Source: Typhlomys cinereus (taxonomy: Eukaryota > Chordata > Mammalia > Rodentia > Platacanthomyidae). From it: 64,000 nucleotides of DNA. The stretch lies in contig JALPQD010000247.1 in NCBI GenBank assembly GCA_023101885.1, positions 1 to 64,000 on the forward strand. Direction: 5' to 3'. A program made the position numbers and the translations under genes. Position 1 is the first letter of the stretch; every line of letters starts with the position of its first letter. The notes beneath the pieces were generated by a model. That model had not been told where the DNA came from and did no database searches. It saw only the letters and a program-made list of their open reading frames with translations. Of the stretch, positions 46,226 through 59,488 are shown piece after piece.

Positions 46226-49200
46226 AAAAATACATTAAAGTATAGAGCCAAGGCTTCAATCTTGTTTTTTTGGCTTAATGGTTAATGTGATTTTTATTTG
46301 TTTTAAAAAATCAAATACTTAAGACACTGGATGCCAAAGTCATTTCCAGGGTTGGATTTTTGTGAGGAGGGAGTGATAGAGATTTTTTAAGATGTTAAAG
46401 TGGTCTATGCTATTTGTTTCACATTAGTATATTATGTTTTACCACTTATAGATAAGGGCATAGAGCAACTTATGAGATGCTTAAAGATGAAATGTCTTAT
46501 CTGGATGAAGCCTTAAGGCACATTGTAATCTCCAAGTTGATGCTTTTTATTACTATCAGTACCAAAGTTTTCTGAAGTGTAAAATCCTCACATAAAGAAG
46601 CTGTCATAGAAATTCAAAGATTAAGTTTAATTGTCAAAACCTAAAATATTGATCAATAATTGAAATGTTGACCAGTAATTATTCCAACTCTATAAAGAAC
46701 ATATATATGATTATGCCTTTATACACTAAGCTATTTACTGTTGCATTATGATCTTTGAGTGTATCAGAAGTAAAATAGTTCAAACTGCTTTGGTATGTGC
46801 ATGTACACACAAAATTCTTTGAAAAAATTAATTTCTCAAAGTAAGGTACTTTATCTACAAATTAAAACTTTAATCTCAAAGTAAGGTACTTTATCTACAA
46901 GTTAAAACCTTAATGAAAAAACTGAAGTCAATATAAGTAAATTAAAACCTGTCTTATGTTCATGGACTGAAAGAATTGATTGGTTACTAGTGACTTTTGA
47001 CCAGGGGAAGGGACATAAATTAACAGATATGAAGCTACAGATATGCAGGATGAATAGGTACACAGATGTAATGTAAAGTTCACATACTAGAATAGATCAT
47101 AATTAATTGATATTATACTGATTTAGTATTTGTCTAAAACAGTAGTTTTTCGGTGTCCTTTCCACACAATGAAGATAATTCTATTATTAATCCGTACATT
47201 ACTTTTTGGACCACAGAACATTTACCTGTGGATAAATCTTAAATATACTGCTGATGTAATATGCATTGCATACCTCTCTAAATATTTGGGGTATGTGTCA
47301 AATTAAATGTTTTTGCAGTCATGGACTTTGAGTTCCAGCTAACATTGGATTTTAAATTTCAATACCAGAATCGCTATTGTCCTTACACCATCATTATCCT
47401 AAACATCATTTTCTAGAAACTGTGTAACTAATTTAGAGTCTTACAAGATAACAATGCTCTTCTATAAAAATGCCAGGGATGAAAAGAGTTTAATGATTGC
47501 TCCATGAAAGCCCAAGGCTAAACTGTAGTGATCAATGCAGCTTGACTCTTTGATCTTTTTACTGCATGAAAGAAACAAGAAAATAAAATTTGAAAATATG
47601 TGATTTAAGATCCATCTAGAAGGAACTCTTCTTGGAGATATCATAAGTTATAGCTTCTTATATCATTAATAGAATAAATGGCTATTGTTTCGTCAGTTAA
47701 AATTTTACTGTATAGATATATACAGTAGATAAATATATGTTCAGAGTAAGCATAAGCAATTACAATATAAACACAGAAATTACAGAGAAAATAATATCAT
47801 TGACACCCATTTAAGTTTGTGGAATGCCTGCCCCTTCCCACACCTGGACAATGCCTCTAAGGTACCATATGTGGACAGAGTCATGTGAATTTTATAAGAT
47901 AATCAAGGTCTGACAAAAGCAATACTCTGACAAAATCAGAGTATTAAAGTTCATGAAAACATGGGCTTACACAAGGAAAAACAGCAATAATCATTTCCTA
48001 TTGAGTAAGAAAACAAGCACTATATCTGCATGTCTTCCATTCAGTAAATCTTCCTAGAAATGTGACTATAACCTGGAAGCTGAAAATATCACAACCCTAT
48101 CATTCAGACAGTTTGTGAAGACAAGCAATGAAGAATGTTTAAGGAAAGGGACCATATATGAGAAAAACCAGAACAGAGAAATTGAAGAGTATCATTGTTC
48201 AAACTGTAGAAAGCTAAGCAGAAGCCATAAAAAGGTGAGTTTCATAAGAACAAAGATTCCTTTGTTACTATATTATTCACAGTTAGAGTAGGAACACTGT
48301 CATTTCTTAACATCATTTATTAATCAATTACAAGCATAAATATTATCTATTGCATAATAAATTTCTTAAGTGTAGTTAACATGTTATTTTGTGATATATG
48401 AAGCTGCACAACTCAGACATTTTCATTTTGCTACATACCATATACTAATTAGGTAAAAATTCTAGCACTCTATGTAGCAATGATATCTGAAGGAAAAAGA
48501 GGCTAGACATAGAAAAAACCTTAACTACAAGTTAAAGGAGTAAAGTGGACTGAACTTTAGACAGGTCATTCAGCTTAGGCCTTTCTGTAGGAGTGGCAAA
48601 TAGATGAGCTTAAAATGACAAAAATGTCCAGAATAAATTTTTAGACATATAAACTGAGATATCAAGGCTATGTATTTCATAACAAATAGAATATGCCTAC
48701 ATTATAAGTCTATCAATATATAATTTAAAATGATAACTTGTTTACTCTAACAAGGACACACCCGCAAAGGAAGAAAAAGAGAAATTACTCTGAGATGCTC
48801 CTACCAGAAGCTATAGGCCATTAAAAAATTCCCATTGTCAGGTATGTAATATATCATAAAGAGCTACTGTTCAGAGAAGCCTTACCCTGTCGTAAAAAGA
48901 AGAGTATAGGCATTTTTTAACCATTCTTGGTTGTCTTCCAGAACTTGATATCAAGAACCTGTTGCTGAAAACACCACACACAATGATCATCAGACTTGAA
49001 GAATACAAACTGGAGTGTATATGAAAGCTTTAGCAAGTTTAGCATCACAGTATAAAAAGTTACAATGAAGCCTTTCATGGGAGAAAATCAATCAATAGTC
49101 CAACACAGCTTTGAATGTTGCAATGTACAATTGCAACCTCTCTGGCAGCAGGTGACTATTGGTTCAATAGTGGTTTATAAAGATCAGGGGTAATCAACTG

Positions 49201-51169
49201 AATTCTGACGTATGGTACTACAAACCTAGTCAAATACCTGTGGAAGGAAATACTACACGTGCAGGAGGAAAATAAAGCTGCTTACTTTTAGTTATAAGTA
49301 CTTAGAACTTAATGGCAAACTGTAATCAAAACAATTATAAAGAAGCTCTCAGCACTTGGTCAAGAACACACATTTGCAAAGGAATATGTTTAGTAAAGAG
49401 AACTACAACTAGCCAAAATGCAGAGAATATGTGACTGTGCAATGCTCAACTCCAAATAGGACGTTGATATTACTCCCCCCACCCTGTCTACCTTGTGAAA
49501 GAGATGGTAGTGAAAACATAAAAGCCTGAGGTTGAGGAGTGGTGCGATTACACCGCATATTCTCATTACGGAAGGGAAAAGATCTCAAAAGACACGATAC
49601 CTCCCTGAGAGACACTGAAGGTTAATGTAAAACAGGAGAATGGGAGTTACTTTCCTCAATGATTTATCCATTGATAAGTTGTTTGTACTTGAGCAAATAT
49701 CCAAGCACATTCCACTATGTCCATTCCCAGATTCAACCCAGTAGGTCATACATACAAAAAACAGGAAATTAGCAAGGATATTGGCTGGAATGAAGAAAGC
49801 ACGAAGTGGGACAGGATTTGACACTAAGGGGTGAAAGAACACAAATCCTTATATTTACATATGGAAGTTTGAATGAATGAAAAATAATCAAAAATAAAGA
49901 AAGCAGTGTGAAAAATGTTGGGAATAAAGAATATAATAGAACAGGTAAGTATTGGGCAGGCACTGTGGAGTTTTGGAAGTCAGGGGAAAGAACATAGGTC
50001 AGTTAAATTATTGTTATTACTGTGCCAAATTATTTAGAAAAACAGATTAAAAGGAAACATTCATTTTTTTCATACTTTTAGAGATTTTTGCCCCATTATA
50101 GCAGGAAGAGCATAGCAGCTCACCATATGCTAGCAAGAAAACTGGGAGAAATAACATGTAATATTTGATTTTTCTCCTCCTCCCCTTTCTTTCCATCTAG
50201 ACCCTAGCATATGTCTTCTACCACAAACATTTAGAAAAAGTCTTACACCTCGCTCTCTTTATTCTTCTCTAGAAATACCCTCAAAGGTACCACCAAAGGT
50301 ATGCAATACTAATCTTTAAGGTACTTCACAATCTACTCAAGCACTATGACAATCAAGATTAATCACTACTGAACTGAAAATATTAGCTAATTAAAAAAGT
50401 GCCAGTGTCATATTTGCTTATTCTCAATTTCTTCATAGAACTTGTTCTTGACAATTAATCCTCTTCATTATCAATTAACATCTACTAGTTTTTCTGCCAT
50501 TTCATACCCTGGTTTCTACTATAGAAACTACAGTAGCTCAGAGGGATACTACTTTGTCCCAAAGTAGTCCCAAAGTCTACCTGAGCCCACCAAAATAATG
50601 ATAGAAGAGTTATGAAATGTACATGCTTTCATTCCAGATGGAACCCTGTCTTTTTGTGACACATACTCTTCATCTGTTCTGTGTGCCAACATCTGCAATG
50701 TTCTATGCTCCAATGCCATGCCCATGCTGACAGATGTGTAGTTAATTTTAGATGTGCTGTAATATATTACTTGGATGTCACACTGTAAAATGGTACAGAT
50801 ATGTAATCTTAACACCCCATTTAAATTACTGTTATTTATTTCTCATATTATAATGACCTCACAACCCAGGCCTCATGACTTTGGCGTGAAGACAGCCTGA
50901 GTAACAAGCATGATATTTTTAAAATCCTCTTCTCATTTCCTCTTGTAAATAAACACTGGATACTTTGAACATATCAGCACTATTTTTAATGGGAAACTAG
51001 TTTTCCAAGAAGTTAATCAGACTTTTAATAGATGGGTTTCTTTTTTGGTGGGCTGGCTGTACTGGTGGTTACCATTGCAATACTGAGATTATCAGAGATT
51101 CTGATAATTTTGACCATAAATATCTTGATAAAATTATTTCAATGTGATGAATATGATAGAAGACAAAAC
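46226..51169. other. Unassigned AT-rich sequence
   Basis: No gene, exon-like frame or confident transposon in almost 5 kb, apart from the 40-bp tandem duplication at 46834-46913. Confidence 0.45.
46834..46913. repeat. Two-copy 40-bp tandem duplication
   Basis: Units 46834-46873 and 46874-46913 both start tctcaaagtaaggtacttta and differ at two bases. Confidence 0.92.
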
Positions 51170-51600
51170 AGGTAAAAAGGAGAAACACAAACTTTAGTCA
51201 ATTCATTCCAAACTAGGTGTCCAACACCAGAAGAATTATGGAATGAGTACAATGGAAATTTTTAGGTATAAAGAAGAAAAATGGTTATAGTATTTTAGGA
51301 AAATAAATGTAAGAATACATAATCATATTAAGTGAATTAGACCACTATCCAAAAGACAAGCATCATATGTTTTCTCACATATGTAGTTCCTAAATTTCAT
51401 ATAAATAATAAGTTATGCATATGTGACATGAAAGCTACCATGAAACTGTCTAGAAAAATTAAGGAGACTAGCAGGAAGGGTAGAAAGTAGATACCATAGG
51501 TGGTGATTTGCTAAAGATATAATATATACCTGTGGGAAAATGTCCTTATGTAGCACACTAATATGCACTATGGATGTATAGTGGAATTTAAAACCAATTT
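51170..51600 (+). mobile_element. Old L1 3' fragment, plus strand
   Basis: aactaggtgtccaacaccag, then ggtataaagaagaaaaatgg and tatgttttctcacatatgta, are conserved text of old L1 ORF2 C-terminus and 3'UTR. It is diverged and non-coding. Confidence 0.72.
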
Positions 51601-52639
51601 TAAATAAAGGAAAATTTGAGCTAATGATTCAATAGAAAACACGGTATTTCATAAGTACAGTTGAGACCTGAGGATGTCTTGAAAATGCCAGATATTAAAT
51701 AAGTACATCTAAATATTAGTAATCAAATTCAAATCTTCTTGGATCTCAAACTCCTGTGTATTTCATCATGCAATTGTGCTATGTGTGCCTGGATAATTTG
51801 GTGATAAGATATGACTGTGATATGGCTCTAGCAATACAAAATTTGTTTAACTCTTCCTGACTATTACTTTTCACTAGTATTTCAAGATATTATCCTTCAA
51901 TATTAAATGATCTCTTTGCTAATCAAGACATAGTATCTCTATTAAACAGAGCAAGCAACTAGTACCTTTATTGGAAATTTTAAAATCTCCATTGTCTTCT
52001 GGTTCTCAACAAAATATCAACAAAACGTTCTAATTGACTTTAAAACAGTAGAGTTAAGATATTCATATTTTTATCTCTGGTTTTGTTTATCTGGAAATAA
52101 TACCAAGATCTTCAAATCTTTTTTTAATAGTCTGAATGGAAAATTACACTTATAAATGGCTCCTAATAGATTATTTTTCTTTGTAACAACCATAACAAGA
52201 AGCACAACTTACTACTTTTCAAAACCTAAGATTATTTTTGTAGTTACTTCATTTTATGATAAGTGCAGTTCACAATAGAAAATCAATACTGATGGGTAAG
52301 CAAGGCATGATCCATGTCCATGAAGAGTTCTTGTTCCTTTAGTAAGTGAAGCACTGAAAATACTGGATGTAGAGATTACATTCATATGTATATATAATTC
52401 CTTAAATTTATATTTTAAGAATAGGTTTATGTGCTTTGGATGTCCATTTTAGGGCCAAGTCATAGGCCATGCCTTATTTCCTGCACATTTGTCTCCTGTG
52501 ATTTTCTTTACAAAAAGACCTTCCATTACAGAAAGAAGCTTCTTTGCTGATGCCCAATGCTCTTCCAATCTAAAGGTATAATGGAAAATACTTAAAAAGC
52601 ATATTGATGCATTGTTTTCATGGCTTAACCTTAATAGTT
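51601..52639. other. Unassigned AT-rich sequence
   Basis: No gene or repeat recognised. Confidence 0.4.
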
Positions 52640-53045
52640 TGCACCCCTAGCACCTTTTCCTTTGCTCTCTTAGGGTCTTGTTTTGCTTTTTTCATTACAG
52701 AAATGTGATCTCTGCAGAAAAGTGGCTAACTCAAGTGGCCCCACCTCTCTCTGACAGACTGATAAAGGTCAGTCCTGATAGGGGGACAGAGAAATTGCCT
52801 TTCACAGTGGTTTTCTCACTGTTACATGATACACACTTTAGCAAGTGCTCAGGCATATGCCATCAAAGGTAACCCCAAAGGAACCTAGTTGGCCACTCAT
52901 ACAAAGAAAAAAACATAATTGGAAAGAGACTGGCAGAGAAGAAAATAGGTTGGAGTGGGAAGAGGAGAGGAGATGGAATTGGGGATTAAGGCATGAAACA
53001 ATCATAAATTCACTGTATTTATTTAGAGAACAATAAATGCAGTAG
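52640..53045 (+). mobile_element. Probable old L1 3' end, plus strand
   Basis: The purine-rich tract (52940-52985) followed by gagaacaataaatgc has the layout of an old rodent L1 terminus. The upstream part is less certain. Frames 52678-53036 have no domain. Confidence 0.45.
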
Positions 53046-53429
53046 GTCCATAATGAAGAAATGCTGGAATTTTATTTGCTTGAAGCTCAGACATTTCATA
53101 TTTTCTTCTTTTTTTTGAAAAATAAGTGAAAGTTTCCGATTTGAAGAATACAATATGCAGAAATATAGGTGATTGGCACTATGAGCAATGAATTGTTACT
53201 GTCCGGATAAAGATGTATAGTTACATGTTTTGATAACCTTGTAGATCTGATGTGCAGCATGAAAACTATAGTCAATGATGTTGTGTTATATACTGGAAAT
53301 AAGCTAAAACAGTTGATCCCAAGTTAAAAAGCAACTATATAAGGAGATGTTATTTCAATCAGATAATTATACTAGTGATTTCATTATAAATATGTATATC
53401 CAATCACCATCCTATACAACATAAATACA

Positions 53430-54178
53430 AGCAATTTTTTATAATGTATTTATTTCTGCTCATACAAACTTAATAGGTACACTGGTCCCATCCCTCCCTT
53501 CACCCCTCCCTGGACACCCTTGCACCCTCCTCCTTTTTCCTCTTCCTTTCCCCCCTCCCTCCCTATCTCCCAGTACCTCTTCCCCCCCATCCCTGGAGCA
53601 TCCTTTAATGTGTATGTCAAACTTTCCTCTGGGTCCTCCTCTCTGATGAGGTGTAAGGACTCAGTGGCATTTCCTAGAACTCTTTCTTGTGTTCCCCTTA
53701 AGTACAGGAACACTACTGTGGCTGTTAATCCTTAGCCTCTAAGGATCCCAGTGCCTTTAGTCCATGATAGACTTTGAGGGGTCAATAATGTGTTGGTCAT
53801 TGTGCAGGTCATGCAAAGTCCTATTATGATTGCTTTGGCCCTAACTTGTGTGGAGTATCTTGCATATCGTTGCTCCTCCCCATCTTTAGGCTCTTAACAA
53901 TCTTACTGCCCCCATTCCGCAAATTTCCCTGAGCTTCTGGATGGGGAGAGATTAGGCTGTCCTGGTTCCAGGTGGTTGATATAGAGTCTCTGATGTTCTG
54001 AATTATGTTTTGTTGATTTTTTTTCCAGTTTTGCTGGAAATGCCCGGCAATGCCCTTGGCTCCATCCTGATGGGTATTGGATATCACCTCTTGCAGTCCT
54101 TGATAGTGACCTATTTTCTCTGCTGTAAATAATCCCCTGTCTCCTTGTTTCTGGTGGTCCCCTCCTTCCCCAGGCACT
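53430..54178 (-). mobile_element. L1-I: 5'-truncated L1 3'UTR, minus strand
   Basis: The complement of the young-type 3'UTR runs from tttctgctcatacaaactta (about 53453), through the C-rich block (53485-53595), to about 54178 (tccttccccaggcac). It belongs to the same family as L1-C, L1-J and L1-L. It has no ORF2. The overlapping frames (53713-53450, 54273-53824) are 3'UTR shadows. Confidence 0.88.
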
Positions 54179-54985
54179 GTTACATCAAAGAGAATTGAGG
54201 AATCTCCGATAAGTATGAGCGAAAGTTTGTATTCTACAGAATTGCCTTGGCCCAGCAGTCTGGACATTTCCATTAATAGTTGTGGTACAAGGAAGTTGTT
54301 TATAATTTTTTGGTGTTACAAACATCAGCATCATAGTTTTGACAAAGTGCTGTACTTTTGTAAGACATATGATTTCTTGAGGCTTTGGAGAATATGTGTG
54401 AAGGCTACACTGTGTCTCTGTATTATTTATCAAGATCAATATATGATTAATTTCATGGTATAAGAAGCATGAATAGATGATTGGCTCCAAATACATGTTC
54501 GAACCATAAATGAAAAGTAAAGATTTATTATATGTATTATTGTATGCATAGCAATAAAGCAATCATTTATGTAGTTATGATATAATTGTCACTTTCCCAC
54601 AAATCATACATAAATAGTAGTATGAAATTATTTAAAATAGTGCCAAAGTTTTCATCTAAAATTCTTCCCCTGTAAATACGTGAACAAGAATAAACACCTT
54701 ATTAGTAACATGAAACAAAATGAGAAATGCCAAATTTGAAATGGTGTCCTGAAGGCCAGATAATCTAAGAGTTAAATGTGTAAAGGATCCATTGTCATAT
54801 AAGCATAATTTAATTTCTTAGAAAAATGGGAATGGATTAAATTGTTTTCTGGGGCACACATGCAAGGAATACTGAAGTAATGTGTAGATACATAGAAACA
54901 CGAGACAGAAATCAGTTACCTGTAATTGGTAAGTTATAAACAGACAAGTCACTTAATACAGACAAGTCACTTAATACAGATTAAA
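54179..54985. other. Unassigned sequence with an 18-bp tandem repeat at its end
   Basis: The 125-codon minus frame 54562-54185 has no recognisable domain. acagacaagtcacttaat is repeated twice at 54940-54975, next to the L1-J tail. Confidence 0.5.
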
Positions 54986-57900
54986 TGTCATGTTTTTTTT
55001 TTATTTCCGCTCATACAAACTTACTAGGTAGACCAGTTCCTTCCCTCCCTCCTCCTTCCCTCAAACCCACTGCTCCCCCTCCCCTCACCCCTCCCTCCCC
55101 ATCCCACAGTGCCTCCCCCCCAATTCCCAGAGAGTCCTTTATTGTGTATTCCTGACTCTCCTCTGGGTCCTCCTCTCTGATGACGTACAAGGACCCATTG
55201 GCATTTTCCTGAACACTTGCCCGTGTTCCCCTGAAGCATAGGAACACTACTATGGCTGTCAATCCCTTGCCTCCAAGGATCTTGGTGCCTTTAGCAGATG
55301 CAAGACTTTGTGAGGTCAATAGTGTGTTGGACATTGCGCAGGGCATGCAAAGTCCTATTATGATTGCTTAGACCCTAGCTAGTGTAGAGAATCTTGCAAG
55401 TCGTTGCTCCTCCCATCCTTTTGCCCTTACAATCTTACCGCCCCCTCTTCTGCAAATGTCCCTGAGCTTCAGGATGGGGAGAAATTAGGCTGGCCTGGTT
55501 CAATGTGGTTGATATAGAGTCTCTGAAGTTCTGGATTGTGGTTTGTTGATTTTCGTTTGCAGTTTTCCTGCTCCTGCAATGCCCTTCACTCCATCCTGCT
55601 GGGCACTGTATGTCACCCCCTGGCCAGAGACAAAAAGCTGTTAAACTGGAGTCTTGTTATAATAGCACATCCAAGGGTAGATGTAATAAAAGTAGGAAAC
55701 CTCAGTGAGGGAGGGGTCAACCACCCATTTACAAAATGATTACTTTTTATCTGCCAGATTATATGCCCTCCCCTTCTGGTGAGATCATACCCCCTCAGTT
55801 GTAAATGATCAGGAACAAATGTCTGTGAACATAACCAGGTGTCACATTACTTACTTGCATTCTTTGATGGAGGTCTATTTTCTCTGCTATAATATGTTCC
55901 CCACTATCCTTGTTTCTGGTGTGGCCCTGCAACCCCATCCCTCCTGTTCATAATCCTTGCAATCACTGTATTACATAGGTTTACATTTGATTGTCTCAAT
56001 GTGGGCTGGGTGAGTTTGGTACTAGGAGCCACCTATTAGGGAGTACATACGGTGCTTAATTTTCTGGGTTTGGGATACTTCACTGAATATAATTGTTTCT
56101 AATGACATCCATTTCCTGGCAAATTCCAGTAATTCATCATTTTTGATGGCTGAGTAGTACTCCATTGTATAGATGTACCACCGTTTCCTTATCCACTCAT
56201 CAACTGTTGGACATTTAGTTTGATTCCATGACTTTGCTATTGTAAACAGTGCTGCTATGAACATAGTCGTGCTTGTGCTATCAAGGCGAACCTCTGCTGT
56301 ATGGGGGGTTATTCCCAAAAGTGGAATAACAGGGTCATATGGCATTTCAATCTTTAATTATTTTATGAGTCTACAGAGGGCTCGCCAGAGTGGTTGTATG
56401 AGCCTGCATTCCCACCAGCAATGTAGGAGAGTTCCCCTCTCTCCATATCCTCTCCAGCATTTGTTGTTGTTTGTGTAGTGGATTTTTGCCATCCTGACCG
56501 GGGTGAGATGATATCTCAGGGAAGTTTTGATTTGCATTTCTCTAATGGCTAAAGAAGTGGAGCATTTTTTAAGATATTTGTTAGACATTTTAATGTCATC
56601 CCTGGTAAAGTTTCTTTTAAGTTTCAGGGCCCATTTTTAATTGGTCCATTTGTTTCCTTGGTGTTTAGTTTTCTAAGTTCTTTGTGCACTCTGGACAGTA
56701 GAGCTCTATCAGATGTGTGGTTAGTGAAGATTTTCTCCCATTATGTGGGTTGCCTTTGAGCTCCTATTACAATCTCTTTATCTGAACAGAAGCTCTTTAA
56801 TTTCACAAGATCCCAAATGTTGAGAGTTGGTAGCAGTGACTGTTCCATTGGATGTCTGTTTAGGAACTGTTGGCCTAGCCCAATCAGCTTGAGGGAGTTC
56901 CCTATCCTTTCAACTATGGATTTTATAGTCTCTGGCCTTATATCAAAGTCCTTGATCCATTTGGAATTAGGTCTTGTACATGGTGACAAGTACGGGTCCA
57001 GCTTTAATCTTCTGCATGTGGAGATACAGTTTTGCCAGCACCACTTGTTGAAGATGTTATTCTTTTTCCATTGGATTCCTTGGGCCCCTTTGTCAAAGAT
57101 CAAATGGCTGTATTTTTGTGGGCTTATATCTGGGTCTTCAACCCTTACCCATTGAACTTTGTGTCTATTTTGGAGCCAGTACCAGGCTGTTTTTATAACT
57201 ATGGATTTGTAGTGTAGACTAATTTTCGGTATGTTAATACCTCCAGCAGTGTTTTTGTTACTCAGGATTGTCTTTTCTATCCTGGGTCTTTTGTGCCTTC
57301 ATATAAATTTTGAAATGATTTGGTCAACTTCTTTAAAGAATTGCTTTGGGATTTTAATGGGTATAGCATTGAATTTGTATATTGCCTTTGGTAGGATGGT
57401 CATTTTTACAATGTTGATTCTGCCAATGCAGGAACATGGGATGTCTTTCCACCTTCTGGTGTCTTCTGCAATTTCTTTCTTTAGGGTTTTAAAGTTTTCG
57501 TTGTAAAAAGGTCTTTTACCTCCTTTGGTTAGGTTTATACCAAGGTATTTCATTTTATTATGGGCTATAGTAAATGGGATTGTTTCTGTCAAGGCTGTTT
57601 CACTTCTTTCATTCTGGGCATATAGGAAGGCCTCTAATTTTTGCACATTAATTTTGTAACCTGCCACCCTTCTGAACTTCTGTATTAGTTCCAGGAGCTT
57701 CTTGGTGGAGTTTTTGGGATCACTCAGGTATAAGATCATGTCATCTGCAAATAGGGATAGCTTGACTTCTTTCTTGCTGATTTGAATCCCTCTTATGTTC
57801 TTCTCTTATCTTATGGCTTCAGCTAACACTTCAAGTACAATATTGAACAGAAGTGGTGAGAGTGGACAGCTTTGTCTAGTTCCTGATCAAAGTGGGAATG

Positions 57901-58180
57901 CTTCCAATTGTTCCCCATTGAGCATAATCCTTGCTGTGGGCTTGCAGTATACACCTTTTATTATATTGATAAAGATTCCTTCCATTCCTACTGTCTCTAG
58001 CGTTTTTATTATAAAAGGCTGTCCTATCTTGACAAAGGCTTTTTCTGCATCTTTCGAGAGTATCATGTGGTCTTGGACTTTGGATAGGTTTACAAGATGA
58101 ATTACATTTATTGATTTGCGTATGTTGAAACAACCTTGAGTGCTGGGGATGAAGCCTATGTGGTCCCCGTGAATAACCTT
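54986..58180 (-). mobile_element. L1-J: LINE-1 with 3'UTR and the 3' half of ORF2, minus strand
   Basis: The T run at about 54992-55001 is the complement of the poly(A) tail. The full young-type 3'UTR follows to about 56021, then ORF2 from its stop (56022) through the RT to 58180. There the text breaks at gaataacctt into a (TAAT)n tract and a SINE. Either the copy is 5'-truncated there, or it is split and resumes beyond the right edge. Confidence 0.9.
56022..58180 (-). pseudogene. L1-J ORF2 remnant (RT and C-terminal part)
   Basis: The C-terminal frame 56345-56022 reads MPYDPVIPLLGITPH, TMFIAALFTIAKSWNQ and MYSLIGGS-stop. Frame 56588-56358 carries the Cys-containing [22 protein letters not shown] and post-RT parts are at 57739-57299 ([20 protein letters not shown]) and 57103-56741. 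Many frame breaks; no endonuclease within the interval. Confidence 0.9.
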
Positions 58181-58226
58181 TAATTAATTAATTAATTAAT
58201 TAATTAATTAATTAATTAATTAATTA
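58180..58226. repeat. (TAAT)n microsatellite
   Basis: About 11 near-perfect TAAT units at the L1-J/SINE junction, in the position of the A-rich tail of the minus-strand SINE next to it. Confidence 0.95.
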
Positions 58227-58432
58227 TGTGGGAGGGTACCATTCAGAGGGCACTGTGTGTCCCTATGGAAGACCAAGATTCACTTAGGGAATCATCTTGG
58301 ATTGCTTCTACCTCTTTTTTGTTTTACTCCAAGATTTCGCAGTCTCCATCAGAAGTCATAAGTATAGGCCCCTGCCAGTTTTGCTTGGTGTTTTTACTTG
58401 AGAGCCCGGATCCAATTTCAAGATCTTCTTCT
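58227..58432 (-). mobile_element. Older B2-superfamily SINE, head missing
   Basis: gagggcactgtgtgtcccta, then gaagaccaagattcactt, and the body to about tccaatttcaagatcttct match the older SINE subtype. The tRNA-like head that should follow on the right is absent. The T-rich 3' end of L1-L starts instead. Confidence 0.85.
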
Positions 58433-59488
58433 TTTTTATTTTTTTATTATTAATACATTTTTTATTATTATTTCAGCTCATACAAACCTAGGTACACCAG
58501 TTCCCTCCCTCCCTCCTCCTCCCCCCGTACCCTCTGCTTCCACTCCCCTTCCCCCTCCCTCCACATTCCCCAGTGCCTTCCGCCCCAATTCCCAGAGAGT
58601 CCTTTCTTGTGCATGCCTTATTTTCCTCTGGGCCCTCCTCTTCGATGACGTACAAGGACCCAGTGGCCTTTCCTTGAACCCTTTCCCATGTTCCCTTTAA
58701 GTATAGAAACACTGCTGTGGCTGCCAATCCCATGCCTCCAAGGATCTTCGTGCCTTTAGCAGATGCTAGACTTTGTGAGGTCAATAGTGTTTTGGACATT
58801 GGCAGGGCATGTAAAGTCCAATTATGATTGTTTCAGCCATAACTTGTATGTAGTATCTTGCATATCGTTTCTCCTCCCATCCTTTTGCTCTTACACTTTT
58901 ACTGCCCCCTCTTCCGTGAATGTCCCTGAGCTTCAGGATGGGGAGAGATTAGTCTGGCCTAGTTCTAGGTGGTTGATATAGAGTCTCTGAAGTTCTGGAT
59001 TGTGGTTTGTTGATTTTCGTTTGCAGTTTTGCCGCTCCTGCAATGCCCTTCACTCCATCCTGATGGGCATTGTATGTCACCCCCTGGCCAGAGACAAAAA
59101 TCTGTTAAACTAGAGTCTTGCGATAAGAGCACATTCAAAGGTAGATGTAATAAATGTGGGAAACAACAGTGAGGGAATGGTCTATCACCCATGTGCAAAA
59201 TGGTTACTTTTTATCTGCCAGATTATATGCCCTCCTCTTCTGGTGAGATCATACCCCCTCAGTTGTAAATGATTAGGAACGAAAGTCTGTGAACTTAATC
59301 AGATGTCTCATTACTTATTTGAGTCCTTGATGGAGTCCTATTTTCTCTGCTGTAACATGGTCCCCTCTCTCCTTGTTTCTGGTGTGGCCCTCCTATCCCA
59401 TCCCTCCTGTTCATAATCCTTGCAATTACTGTAGGTATTACAGAGATTTTTCTTTGAGTGTCTCTAGGTGGGCTGGGTGGGTTTGGTA

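Noticed and set aside
54185..54562. 125-codon minus-strand frame
   Set aside because: AT-rich, no domain, next to an L1 end; no support beyond its length.
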